Program-made: the position numbers and the translations under genes
From: Prototheca cutis
Taxonomy: Eukaryota > Chlorophyta > Trebouxiophyceae > Chlorellales > Chlorellaceae
Assembly (NCBI GenBank): GCA_002897115.2
Contig: BCIH01000022.1
Coordinates: 63,448-99,077 of the forward strand
DNA length: 35,630 nt
Reading direction: 5' to 3'
In this document: positions 12,649 through 23,360 of the stretch, piece after piece
Position numbering within the stretch: the first letter of the stretch is position 1
How the letters are laid out: every line of letters begins with the position of its first letter
The notes under the pieces: generated by a model
What the model was told of the DNA's origin: nothing
The model's input: only the letters and a program-made list of their open reading frames with translations
Databases searched by the model: none

Positions 12649-15280
12649 CACCATATCAGACAACGGTATTAGTCACCACCAACCTTCGGCCACCAACAAG
12701 AAGAGCACCCAAACTCACCAATGATCAAATGGACGGGTCCGTTGGCAATGCCGTCGGCACCGCGGCCCATGCACCGGCCAGCTACCAGGGGGCAGGTGCG
12801 CTGGTAGCTGTGGTGGTGGCCGTGCCATGTCACATCGACGCCATGACGCAGGAACATCGGCTCCAGTGCGGCTCGTGCTGCTGCAGCATACACTTGGTCG
12901 CTGTCGGGGCGCAGGTTTGCAAACGTACTGTCCACATACAGCTGTTCAATTTTTGTTTGGAGAGAGGGGGGGATTCGCATTGGGGACCCAGTTGGGAATC
13001 TTCTTGAACCAGGGGATTAACAACTTCATTCCCCACACCCCAGTAGATACAAACAAATAAAACTGACCGGCCGATGGCCGCCAACGATGACCCAGGGTGT
13101 CTTGGATCGATCCACAGTTGCCAAGTCTGCCTCCATGAAATCATACTGCGGTGTCCCAGGCTCAAATGCATGCTCTGCGAAAAGGTTTTTTTTTTTTAAT
13201 GTGGGAATGTGGCTGTGCATTAGATAGAAAAAGGGTAGAGAGGTGGGCCGGGCTGCAACATGGAGGCCTCAGCTCGGAGGAAGCATCCCTGATCACATCC
13301 CCCCCCTCCACACACCCGCATGTCAACCCAGCCAAGCCGATCCTTCCCAGCATTCCGCCCGCATGGAACACAGCATTCCCCACTCCCACAAACAGATTAA
13401 ACAAACCTGTGCTGTACTGGAGGATATGGATGGGACCGTGGTCAAACGCATACCAGGGCGCCTCGCCGTCGTCAGGCCCCACCGGCATGCTCAGCCGCCG
13501 CATGTAGGGCACCCCACACTCGCCGCCAGAATCCCATACCCCCGCGGCACCAAACCGATCGCCACTGCGCGGCCAGTCCCGCTCGTGGTTGCCCGGCACC
13601 GTCATCAGCGGCACCTGACTCACGACAGGAGCAAGCAAGTCGAAAAAAGTCTCCCACTGCACGCCAAAACCACGGGCATAGCTCAGGTCACCATTCAACA
13701 CCTGTTGTTGTTGGGGGGAGGGGGGGATTTTCTGGGAGGAATTTTTGTGGATCTTTTGTTATTTTGGGGGTTTTTTCCTTGGCTGGATGAGAGGATGGCG
13801 GATTGTTTTTCCCGACTGTGTCGCATGGCGGTGAACCTTGGTCGACAGTGCAAGGGCATCAACAGAGGACACCTGGAGCACACAAACATCATCACAAGAC
13901 CACGGTTCTTCATCGCCAACCCCCACCCCTCCCCCCGAAGACCCCGGCGTTACCACCATCATGCGCCCACCCATACATGTGCGCACCAAGAGTGAACTGT
14001 TGCGCTCCTGGACCTCCCGCTCCAGTCGACCAACGGTGGGTGCGCTCATGGGGGCGATGGCATCGACCTCCAGACTGCCGTCCACCTCGGTTTGGCCCAA
14101 GTCTGCCACCGCCAGGAACTCCACCTCTCGCCCCGGGTCAGCACCCAGCGGGCCCCGGAACCCAGCCCCCTCGCTCCACCCGCCCTGTAAGTTCAGGCAT
14201 GACGGGTTGATACGGGGGGTCGCAAGACTAGCTACACAGCAGTTTCTATGCCGGGTTCGCAACCCGACGTTCCCCCAAGCAAAACAAAATAGAATGAAAA
14301 CCTCGGCACTCCTCACCTCGTCGGAGCCAATGGCGTAAAAGTACTGTTTTCCAGGCTCCAGACCAACCAGCACGGCAGAGTGCAGGAACCCAGGGTCAAG
14401 CCAGCCCGTCGTATTGGCAGGTCGACCACACATGTCGCTGCGGCCGTACGTCTCGCTCTCGGCCACGGCCTCGCTGTGGAGCTCCCCCGGGGCGTCGCCC
14501 CATTTGACCCTAGGACGATCCACGGCACCACTGACCCACATGACTCGTAGCTCGCCGGGTCGGCCTGTGAGCGCCAGGTGGCGCTGGGTGGGCTCGCCTG
14601 GGTTCGTATGCCGGACAGCCTCAGAGCGTGCGGCATAGATGGGGTACTGCAGCCCGTTCCGAACAAGGTAAAACACCTGGGACTGCCGCACATTCAGCAG
14701 TCGGAACCTGCATTGGGTGGCAGATTGGTTTGATGGGCTGGCAGGTGGCAGTTGATTGAGACGCCTGATCGCCGGGCAGCAGTGTCGAGAATGGCGCACA
14801 CTCCGCTTGCAGAAAGTTAGGACGGCATGATCAGCGCCCAGACACCATGCTCCCCATCATGGGCGTTCCCTAGACACAACAATCAGGCACGACTTGCTTG
14901 AGACGGGCAGACCCTCCCTGCAGGTACCCCTCCACATTGGAGAGAAATTTGTACTTGAGAGGGGCGGTGATGCGGGGGTTGGCATCCGCTGGGGCGTGGA
15001 GCACCACAAAATCGTCAAACCGGGGCTCGACCACGCCGGAGACCAGGACCTCCACCCAGTCACCAGACCGGTCCAAGGCCGTGGTGTTCACGCGCACGAG
15101 CGCGCCGTTGTCCAGCCCAAAACGGACATTCTCGGTGTTGACCAGAGCCAGAGGGTGAGGGGCTATGGGAAATCCATGGCCATCCAGGCCAGCGCTGTGG
15201 TCATGGCCCCCCGCGACCAGAACGATGCTCACCGCCGAGAGGACCAGGGCGCACCCAGTTCGCCAGCGAGGCGCCATCAT
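12241..15280 (-). CDS. purple acid phosphatase, PAP27/PAP1-like (PAP1 of this window)
   Basis: Secreted or endomembrane binuclear metallophosphoesterase hydrolysing phosphate esters. Exons (minus): 15280-14913, 14707-14317, 14184-13987, 13701-13407, 13174-13068, 12941-12719, 12569-12241. All phases close and give about 636 residues, normal for the PAP27 group. A signal peptide (basic start, hydrophobic core about residues 8-24) opens the protein, followed by a long N-terminal domain; exon 2 begins FRLLNVRQSQVF and continues through VRHTNPGEP and WVSG. Metal ligands are present: D in ADLG (about 281), NGDLSYA (D324, Y327), PGNHE (N357), VGGH (H451) and GHHH (H495, H497). The first motif is normally GDxG; here its Gly is Ala. 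The C-terminal YGYVRVRANA strand matches the family. Start chosen at the first of two adjacent ATGs. The last exon's acceptor (GCAG before 12569) is the least certain junction. Confidence 0.92.
12616..12648. repeat. (GT)8 followed by G17, in the last intron of PAP1
   Basis: A GT dinucleotide run (12616-12631) runs directly into a G homopolymer (12632-12648). In the sense of PAP1 this reads as C17 then (AC)n, about 45 nt upstream of the last acceptor, and could serve as a C-rich pyrimidine-like tract. Confidence 0.9.
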
Positions 15281-15566
15281 GTGCACATGAAGCTCTGGTC
15301 TCGACACGTCAACATTACAATAGTTATATGTATCCCAGTAATGCTGTGTCACGAATGAATGCAGGAGAATCAATCATGGAATCTTGTCTTTCAAAACCTG
15401 GCTCGGTGTCGGGCGTCCCGATCGGGACGGGGGCCACCCGATCCACTTTGGGATTAGCCCCAGACGAGTCCCAGGGCCGCTTACAGACCCACGCAGGAGT
15501 ATGCATGCAATGCGCGCATTGTGGATCTTGCACAGTGCACCATTTTTTAAAGCGTGTTGGAGGAGA
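15281..15566. promoter_or_regulatory. compact divergent promoter between PAP1 and plastid RPL4
   Basis: Only 286 bp separate the ATG of PAP1 (minus) from the proposed ATG of RPL4 (plus), so both genes must share a very short control region. A small AT-rich patch near 15312-15330 contains TTATATG, a possible TATA-like element; its polarity cannot be decided from sequence. Confidence 0.45.
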
Positions 15567-17186
15567 ATGCACTCCACAGGGATGCCCTGCGGCCTTTTAC
15601 GGCCCTGTCGCGTCCAGCCTTTCGTGCCGCACGGCCAGCCGGCCCGCCCTGCTGCGCGGCTCTCGCTCCACGCGCCGCCTCGAGGGGCCAGAGTTTCCAA
15701 CCCTGCGACCATTCCCGTGCGGGACTGGGAGGGCAATACCATCGCGGAGGAGCGGCTCGTCCTGCGGGTTGCCGAGAAGGCCACTGCCAAGGGCCTGGTT
15801 CACCGCTACCTGGTCACCGTGCGCCAAAACATGAGAGAGGTGGGTGGAATTGGAAGGTTACTAGTGTGTGGTTCTTGATGGAATGGCGGGGGGTGTTGTG
15901 TCCGGTGCGGTGTCTGGGTTGGTGTGGGGGGGTGACACTGCCGACGGTCATGCCAGCACAGGTGATTGGCCTCCCAACTGTTATGGCTTCACTCAACGCT
16001 ACCAGGGAAATGCCAGTACACTCACACGAGGGGAAGTGAGGGGTGGAGGACGCAAGCCGTACCGCCAAAAAGGCTTGGGCAGGGCCCGGCGTGGCAGCAC
16101 CCGATCCCCCCTGATCGTCGGCGGTGGTGTCACGTTTGGACCACAGGTGCGGATGGCAGGTGACTGTTTGGGTGCGATGAATGCCCGGGATTTAGGGAAC
16201 AGATTTGTGTGCACTGACCTTTGCATGGATATATTCTCTCGAATGCGTGTTTGAAGACTGCTTGCAAGGTACGCAGCAGAGAATCTTGTTGTGCTCTTTT
16301 CCCACCCTACTTGAAACCCCCTCCCCCCCAAAAACCCACTGCAACCAATCTACGAACCTGCAGCCTCGGGATTGGACGATCCAAATGAACAAGAAAGAGC
16401 GACGACTAGCCCTGGCAACGGCACTGCACTCGGCCGCCCGGGACATGGTGGTCGTGGAGCCGTTGAGTTCAGCGCTGGACGGTTGCAAGACCAAGACCCT
16501 CGTCCGGCACCTCACTGCCATCGGCGCAGACCCCATGGTGTGTGCTTGTTGGCATTTTCAACGACAGCAAGTGCTCCCTGAAGAATTCTTGACTCAACGA
16601 TGTACAACCCTGAAGCGCTTGGGACCCTTCCCCTCCCAATCACATGCAGAAGCAGAAGGTGCTGCTTATCGTGGCCGAGCAGGACGAAACCGTGGACCTC
16701 AGCGCCCGCAACGTGGACAAGCTGTACATCAACCAAGGTCAGTGGGTGGGCAGCTGATGGGTTGAGTTGTGTGCGTGTGTGCGTGCGTGTGCGTGTGTGC
16801 GTGCGTGTGCGTGTTTTGGTGCATGAAAATGTGTGTTTCTTGTGGTGACACAAGAGAATCCTTCATGGGTGATGACCGATGGAAACATGCCGCGAGCTCA
16901 CTCCAGCACCCATTGTTGCTTTCCCACCACAACGCGTGACTTGCAACTGCCTGCCACAGCCGGATCTGTCCACATCTATGATCTTCTCAACGCTGACCGG
17001 GTGGTGGTCGAGCGGACCGCACTTCGCGTGATCAACGATCGCTATGGATTTGGCAGCCTCTTTGATCTTATTGCCGATGGTGGAAATCTGGAAGACAGAG
17101 CTGGCAGTGGCAATGAGGATGGAGAAACCGGCGGTAGCGATGAGGATCAAGAGGCTGGCAGCAATGTGGAGCCGCCCAAGGAATAA
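15567..17186 (+). CDS. RPL4: 50S ribosomal protein L4 (uL4), plastid-type, nuclear encoded
   Basis: Large-subunit protein lining the peptide exit tunnel, with a bacterial-type sequence. Exons: 15567-15839, 16006-16146, 16364-16537, 16650-16737, 16960-17186; every junction keeps frame, giving about 300 residues. An N-terminal leader rich in Arg, Pro, Ala and Ser, with almost no acidic residues (about 45 residues), precedes the mature start around IPVRDWEGN and fits a plastid transit peptide. Diagnostic L4 blocks follow: [82 protein letters not shown]. The protein ends in an acidic Asp/Glu-rich tail (about 30 residues), as in land-plant plastid L4. A mitochondrial L4 is the alternative, but the tail and the preserved bacterial loop favour plastid. 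A second in-frame ATG at 15582 could be the start. Confidence 0.93.
16766..16818. repeat. GT/GC-rich microsatellite in RPL4 intron 4
   Basis: Irregular alternation of GTGT and GCGT units shortly after the exon 4 donor. It is purine-pyrimidine alternating sequence with Z-DNA potential and has no coding role. Confidence 0.85.
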
Positions 17187-17551
17187 GCAATGATATCTGA
17201 TCAAGGACGGCGAGAACAACAGAGTCGCCTGTCAGTACGAGATGTGCCATTGGAGATGCAAGGGCGTGCCCTTGTCGTGTGAGAGAAATCCCCCTTTCCC
17301 CCCGACTCATACAAGGTCGAATGCGTGTGTATAAACGGAACTCAACCTTTGTGTGTCATTCATGGTCGTCATCATTTACAGAGAGCTGGATACGGTGTCA
17401 TTGAGTCGCGATGTCAGGAAAACAGATGGGAGTGAGAGCTGCAGCGGGGAATGCCACCTGAGCACCGACAGTTGGCTGGCTGTGTTGACCCAGACGCTAG
17501 CAGGTGGATCTTGGGGACAGCAGGCCCTCACCGCCCTCATCCAACAGAAGC
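17187..17551. other. convergent 3' intergenic region, RPL4 / kinesin
   Basis: About 365 bp between facing stop codons. Apart from one candidate TGTAA on the minus strand I see nothing gene-like; short open frames here lack any family resemblance. Confidence 0.6.
17376..17380 (-). terminator. candidate TGTAA polyadenylation signal of the kinesin gene
   Basis: TGTAA on the minus strand lies about 170 nt after the kinesin stop codon. Its spacing is similar to the TGTAA behind PAP1, which raises its credibility slightly. Confidence 0.35.
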
Positions 17552-18877
17552 TCAGCTCCTGCCGCCCGTGGCAGTCTTGAGGCGGGATGTGGCCGGCCCC
17601 GCGGGCCTCGCCACGCTGTGCACACTTTGCGCGACGGGGTTGAAGGCTCGGATGAAGCTGTCGTTGCCCAGACTGCTGGCCCGGGACAACGACCCTGAGC
17701 TGTCCTCCCTCGCAATGCGGCTGAGCTGTGCGCCGCCGCCCTGCCCCCCCACCTGTTGTTGGCAGTTGCGATTTTGTTGGCTGGGGTAGACAGGGCGGGT
17801 GCAGGACAGGGGACAGAAACGAGGACGCCAACATCTATCAAGGCGCATTCCTAAGGAAATCCAACAAGGTCCACCAACCATGCATCTCTGTTCTAATGTA
17901 TAGAAAACAATAAACCCCAAAGTATCGTCACAGTACCTTTTGGGCACAACGGGCCAAAGTCCTCAGATCCTTTTGAGGGAGGAGAAACGCGGCGATGAGA
18001 CTGTCCACACCTTCCTCAAGCGTGGCCAGGTTCTCCTGCACCAGCGTTTGGCCCAGGAACGCCAGCTCGGCCGCCCGCTTTCGGGCAAGCGAGTCGTGCT
18101 CGGCCGCCAGAGACCCAAGGGCATGCCTCGCGCAGTCGAGTCGCGTCGCGCCGTCGCGCGCCGCCGCGCGCATGCACCTCAGTCGGTGCGCGCGATAAGC
18201 CCGCTGGATGACGCGCGCCGCATTGGACAGCCGCCGGTGCTCGCCCGCAGCCGCCGCGGCCGCCGCCCGCGCCGCTTCGGACCGCGCCAGCCGCGACCGC
18301 AGCGCCGCCGCGGCCATTTGTTCACGCGCCAGCGCCTCGTGCGCGCCCCGCAGCGCGTCGGCCGCCGTAGCGCTGTGCTCCGCCGACTGCATCAAATCGG
18401 CATCCTGCGCCGCAATCCGCTCATCCAGATCCCTGTATTTGTTGTCGTCGGATGGGTGGGTGGGTGGGTTTTTTTTGGGGGGGGGGGGGGGGTCTGTCAT
18501 GTTCAATTGAATACGATGCCCTGCAGGTCCTGTTTTGTCAAAAACGATTTCCAGGCAATTGAGCATCCGAAAAATTTCACAACCCGTGCTCTGGGACCTC
18601 TTTCCTCAACCAAAAAGCACGTGCCGTATTGTGTCTTGTGCTCGGGAGATGGTGTGCTCCAATTCGGCGATGACAGCGTGAGCGGCGGCTGTCTCTCGCC
18701 GCGACTCTGCCAGCTCGGCAGCCGCCCTGCACTCGGTTTCTTCCTGTTGTGTCGCGGCGGCACGCCGCTGCTCTTCCAGCTGCTTGGCAAAGGAGGCCTG
18801 TGGAGTGTGAGAGGGGGTGGTTGTTGGGGATTGAAGGGATGGTATGGTGGTCTTGGGTTTATCGATGCATGGAGCAG

Positions 18878-18915
<38 letters not shown>

Positions 18916-21900
18916 GCAGACCACCAACACCCCCTCTCACACTCCAACTCAATCAGAAACAAACCTGTGCTTCGGCCAGCTGCTGCTCGGCACGGGAGGT
19001 CAACATGTCCTGCAACCGGCGGTTGCCAGCCAACTGCTGACGCAGCGTGGCCACATCCTGAACTGCGCGTTCCAGCCGCTCCTCCACTTCCGCCTTGGCC
19101 GTCGCCGCCGCCGCGTCCCGAATGGCCTGGAGATTGAAAAGTGTGGGCTGGGTTCAGGTAATTATTCTGAGTTTGAATGCCTGAACTGCAGGCAATCCAA
19201 CTACCAACTCACCTGTTCATCTGCAGCGGCCTTGCGGAGGGTGCTGAGCTCCGTCGCATGCCGCTGCTCGGCTGCAGTGGCGGCTGCCTCGAGGGTCGCC
19301 ACTGCGGCGACCGCGGCGGCGCCCTCGTCGCGGACGCGCTGGACGTGCGTCGCGTGCGCCTGCGCGGCGGCTTCCAGCTCGGTGGCGTGGCGTTCGGCTT
19401 GCGTCGCGAGCTGCATGGCGTGCGCCTGCGCGGCGGCTTCCAGCTCGGTGGCGTGGGCCCGCGCCGCGTTTTCCAGCTCGACCACGCGTGACCAGGCCGC
19501 CTGAAGCTCGGCTTCGCGGCTGGCCAGCTGCTCACGAAGCACCCGCTCTCGCTGCTCCTGCTCGTTGCGCAACGCCGTCCCACTCCGCTGCTCAGACTCC
19601 CGCTCACGCTGCAGTTGTGTCAGCAGGGTGCATTCACGGCGATTGACTGATTGCTGCCATCTGTGATCGCATGGGAGAGGACCCCCACCAACGACTGCTC
19701 ATCCGACGGTCCAAGAAAGCGTGATGTCCGTCAGACGCAGTGGGCACAGGCAAGGGGAACCAAGCCATCCCACCAGACAGTGACCCAAATCAACAGCCAT
19801 TACTGCCGCCTTACCTTTCGTCGTGCCTCGAGCTCCTCTATTTCATTCTCCCTTTCCAGCAGCGAGCGTTCGAGGGCCAGGGCACGCGCTTCGGCACTGG
19901 CGATGGCCCGCATGGCCGAGGCCTGCGGGCCCTCCCCAAACCCTGGGCCTGAAGCGCCGTTGGTGTAATCCAGTCGCTCATTGACCTTGGGCTGTTCAGA
20001 ATGGTGGAGGCGTGTGTGCAGACAGTGCGTCGTCGGTACGTTGGGTCGAGTAGATTCACAAGACGCCATGTTCTGCACTGCCATAGCCGAGCTCCCACCC
20101 CTCTTTCCTTGCCAGCCGGCCTACCTCTTCCCTTCCTCCAACGAACCAACAAATACCCCCCCTCCCCTTCCAACTCCCGTCAGCAATGTCAAACCCCCCA
20201 GCAAAGCCAAACAGACGGACGGACCCGCATGAGGACGTGCATGGCCCGCAGTCCAAAGGCCAGACTCTGGGCGCTCTCCTCGGCATGCTCTGTCGCGTCG
20301 GCCACGGCCACGATCAGTGAGGTCTTGGCATTGCCCCCCAGCGAATCCTGGAGCAGGCGTGTGAGCTTGGAATCGCGGTACGGCACGTGGGTCGCGGTGG
20401 GGTCGGCCCGTGCAGCCACACACATGCCCAGCGTCGTCAGACTCAGGTTGATGCTCCGCGCCTCATTCGCACGCAGACCTGTTCCGGGTTTTTTGTTTTT
20501 TGTTTTTGTTTTGGGGGGGGGGGGGGGGGGGGGGGGGGTTGGGTTGGCACCGGGGAGTGGACAGAAAGGGTGGGCATGGGTGCATTGGAGGTGACAAATT
20601 ACCTAACCAACGACAAACCCACCGGTGCTGCCACTCTTCTTCAGGCGCTCGCTGCCTGCGAGGTCCACGAGGAACAGGCGGCCGACACGCACGCGGTGCA
20701 GGTCGTGGCCGCTGCCCAACGCCTTGCGTTTGACCACGGTCAACATCAGCACCGCATGGCTCCGGCTGCTGGACGCATTCATGGCAGTGAACGCCGTCGT
20801 CCTGCATTGGAGGCAGTGGTGTGTATGTGTGTTAGTGGTCATGTCGTGGTCCACGTTGTTGTGACGCCAACACCCCCCCACACACCCCCCCCCNCCCCCC
20901 CACCCCCCCCACACACACACACGTGTGTGTATATGGTGTATTGCTTGTCATTTTTTGCATCCCCGTGAGTTACAGGGAGGAAGGAAATTTTCTGAGGACA
21001 GGCACCCACACACCTGTTCCTGTCGCCGACTTGGAGCAGCTCCAGGCAATCTTCCAGGCACGACACCTCCACCTGTCTGACCCCGGCAATAAATACGCCA
21101 GACTCGCCCTCCCGGATCTGCAGATTTTCGCTCTCGGGGTGCAGCAGGTCCTGCAAAACGTGTGTGGGATGGGAGACATAGGAACGGTGGTGCCTGAAAC
21201 CGCAACAACAACAAGTGTCCGCAAGAACAAGGTGAGTTTCTCCACAACACACACCTGGATGAGCTCCATGTAGATTTGGACATAGGACATGTAGACAGCG
21301 TGTTCCGCACTTTCTTCGCGGCTCACACCCGCAAACAGCTCGGCAATGGCGCGTGGCACGGCGCCGATGGCCTCGGGAGCCAGGTTGCTCAGAGTGTAGG
21401 TCTTGCCGGCGCCCGTCTGGCCATAGGCCATCACCGTGCCGTTGTAGCCTGCCAGCACGTCCTCCACGATGGGCCGCACCGCCGCCGCATACACCTCTGC
21501 CTGGCTGGCTGTGGACTCAAACACCTTGCTTGGGTTGGGGAAGTTGGGGGGGTTTAAGCTGTTGATGCAAGGGGGACAGGCGGCATGCCGAAGCTGCGGC
21601 ACCAGTCACCACCACCGCCGCACACACCTTGTCAAACTCATACTCGACGGAGGAAGCATTGGCTTGCCTGCAGGGATCGGAGGGCATCGAGCAAGACCAG
21701 GAATGCATATCAGTGCCAAAAATTGCACAAGACATTGCAGTGCATGTTTCCTGAACTGCACATGACCAGAGGTGCCCGTTTCTCCAACGACAGATGGACA
21801 GACGCACGGTTTCAAGAGGGCGAGGCCTGTACCACCAGGCTTGGGATGGAGGCAGCCTCCGGTCTCGCCTTCGCATCTGCTCGGTCGAATACGGATGAAC

Positions 21901-22056
21901 ACTCGCACTCGATCTGCGGCGAGTGAATGAGGCGGGCTGGCTGGGCGCTTCTGCACATGCCGAGCAGTTCGCAACTGCTGCACGGGCCACGTCAGCTGGA
22001 CAGGGACCGGGGCATTCGCTCACCTCCATTGGCCTCGCCGTTTCTGCGAGATTCAT
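17552..22056 (-). CDS. kinesin, KIN-U/ARK-class motor with coiled coil, IQ motif and basic tail
   Basis: Microtubule motor with an N-terminal head. Exons (minus): 22056-22024, 21950 to about 21757, 21667-21628, 21524-21255, 21150-21014, 20801-20623, 20478-20237, 19985-19815, 19608-19213, 19126-18965, 18797-18621, about 18432-17937, 17752-17552; about 899 residues. The head opens with DRVRVFIRIRPSR. The P-loop is GQTGAGKT (about 124-131), switch I NASSSRSH (about 233-240), switch II DLAGSE (about 271-276). The block YNGTVMAYGQTG and the helix YMELIQDLL are the KIN-UA/ARK signature. After YRDSKLTRLL the neck leads into a long Ala/Glu-rich coiled coil from about 366. An IQ motif, VIQRAYRAHRLR, sits in exon 12. 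The last exon gives a Ser/Arg-rich tail. No armadillo repeats are visible, unlike plant ARKs. Exon 2's donor is unsure, and the phase between exons 11 and 12 does not close with ordinary sites. Confidence 0.92.
18454..18492. repeat. GGGT repeats, T8 and G16 in a kinesin intron
   Basis: GGGT units run into a T run and then a G homopolymer. In gene sense this is a C run followed by A8 and CCCA units, placed just upstream of the exon 12 acceptor. The GGGT units have G-quadruplex potential. Confidence 0.9.
18881..18914. repeat. (GT)17 microsatellite in a kinesin intron
   Basis: Seventeen perfect GT units between exons 10 and 11 of the kinesin gene, (AC)n in gene sense. Confidence 0.95.
19352..19456. 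repeat. 39-bp exact direct repeat inside the kinesin coiled coil
   Basis: Positions 19352-19390 and 19418-19456 are identical over 39 bp, 66 bp apart. They encode the repeated peptide HATELEAAAQAHA in exon 9. The 66-bp period is 22 codons, so the duplication preserves frame and heptad register is shifted by one residue per copy. Confidence 0.85.
20489..20538. repeat. T-rich tract plus G26 in a kinesin intron
   Basis: TTTTG-type repeats followed by 26 G. In gene sense, C26 and A-rich repeats sit directly before the acceptor of the exon encoding LRANEARSINLSL. Confidence 0.9.
20870..20932. repeat. C-rich / CA low-complexity tract with one undetermined base
   Basis: Runs of C broken by A, one N near 20894, then (AC)n/(GT)n. 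It lies in the kinesin intron upstream of the exon carrying switch I. The N marks unresolved sequencing through the C tract. Confidence 0.9.
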
Positions 22057-23360
22057 TTAGAGCCTCTGTCGAAGCGCCGCGGGCGGGTCCCTTTGGCGGG
22101 GATCGGCGCTCCTGAGGCGTCCGGTCCGCCATGCCGACACGGTGCTCCGCCCCGTGCGCGGGCCCACACCACGAGGGTTCTCAACGGTGGTGCGTCAATT
22201 TATGACCTCGCTACATGATTCATTTCCAATGTGCGCGCTGCCTGCCAGTTCGCCGAAGGAGCCGGAGGCCTCGAATTTCAATTCGGCTGGATTTCGCCGG
22301 CTGTCCCAAGGGGTTTTGAGCCATCCAACTCCAAGGGGTCAAAAAATGAGGGCAAGGGGGACGCGAGCACCTCGGATGGCAGGATTTCCACGACTTGAGA
22401 ATATCAATGTGAGCTCCCATGAAAGTGCGTTGAGTTCATCCTCCCCAGCAAGAATGCATTCTCCTCGGCATTCGCCGTTCATTCAGGGGGCATGTGCACG
22501 AACTGGGATCAAGCACATTGAGTGAGGCGGGGAGATGGTTTGCAAATAATTTCAATTGATTCGGAACCACAGTACAGCAATAAAGTGCATGATTCATAGT
22601 GTTGCATGCAGATAGAGGCGCATCACCCAACAGGAACGCCCTGTTGGCTGCAGGAGCTGAATTCGGTGCATATGTTCATGTTCTCTAGCACAATTGTGAG
22701 CAATATCCTTGACATTCCGATTCTAAATACACGCTCGATTCATTATTGGCTGGGCATCGTGGCTCGGGTGCCTACGGCGCGCTGCGCAACTTCATTTTAA
22801 CCAGGCGGCGCACGATGCCCTTGCCACGTGGGCAGGTCGCGGATCTCTTGGCCAACCTCCCTTAACTTAATCGTCCCGAAGAAACTCTTGAACCCCCCGA
22901 TTGTACCTCACAACAAAGGTAAATGGTATGTTGTGTGTTTCCGTGCTAGTGGCGCGTTGCTCGACCAGGGAAGTCTGCCAGTCCGCAACCCTGGAAGTCT
23001 GCCAGTCCACAACCCGCATTCGGTAACCCCCCCCGCTTCCCAATCGGTTTCCCAGTCATCTCGGCAAAGGGACCGACCAATGCACCGCACCGCCCGACCA
23101 TGGGGCCCACTGCCGTCCCACCTGATAATAGCGAGCTCTTAACGTAAAAAGACGCACGTGTGGGATTCCTAGAAGAAACCCCGGCAAAACCCCAGAATCT
23201 CGTGCCGATCATTGCATCAAGATCGGATCTGCACTCGAATATTCCGGCGCCCGCCCGGGACTGTGGCTGTGGACCCATAAGAGAGACGGCTGCGCCGAAA
23301 TACATGTCGTGAACTGGGTGATTGTGCAGTGGGGCTGAAGAACCCTACATACCCATCACG
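22057..23360. promoter_or_regulatory. 1.3-kb divergent intergenic region, kinesin / PAP2
   Basis: The two flanking start codons face away from each other. The left part (22057-22160) is very GC-rich and CpG-rich, the middle (22520-22800) is AT-rich. A 127-codon open frame at 22142-22525 on the plus strand resembles no family and I do not call it. A 24-bp tandem duplication lies at 22969-23015. No RNA gene is recognised. Confidence 0.45.
22969..23015. repeat. two-copy 24-bp tandem direct repeat
   Basis: GGAAGTCTGCCAGTCC followed by GCAACCCT occurs at 22969-22992 and again at 22993-23015 with one G to A change. It lies about 350 bp upstream of the PAP2 start codon. Confidence 0.85.

Noticed and set aside
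17940..19040. 366-codon open frame on the plus strand
   Set aside because: Antisense to kinesin exons 10-12 and their introns; it reads through GT and G repeats and is compositionally a shadow.
22142..22525. 127-codon plus-strand frame in the kinesin/PAP2 intergenic region
   Set aside because: No similarity recognised, no flanking splice support and biased composition; kept as intergenic.
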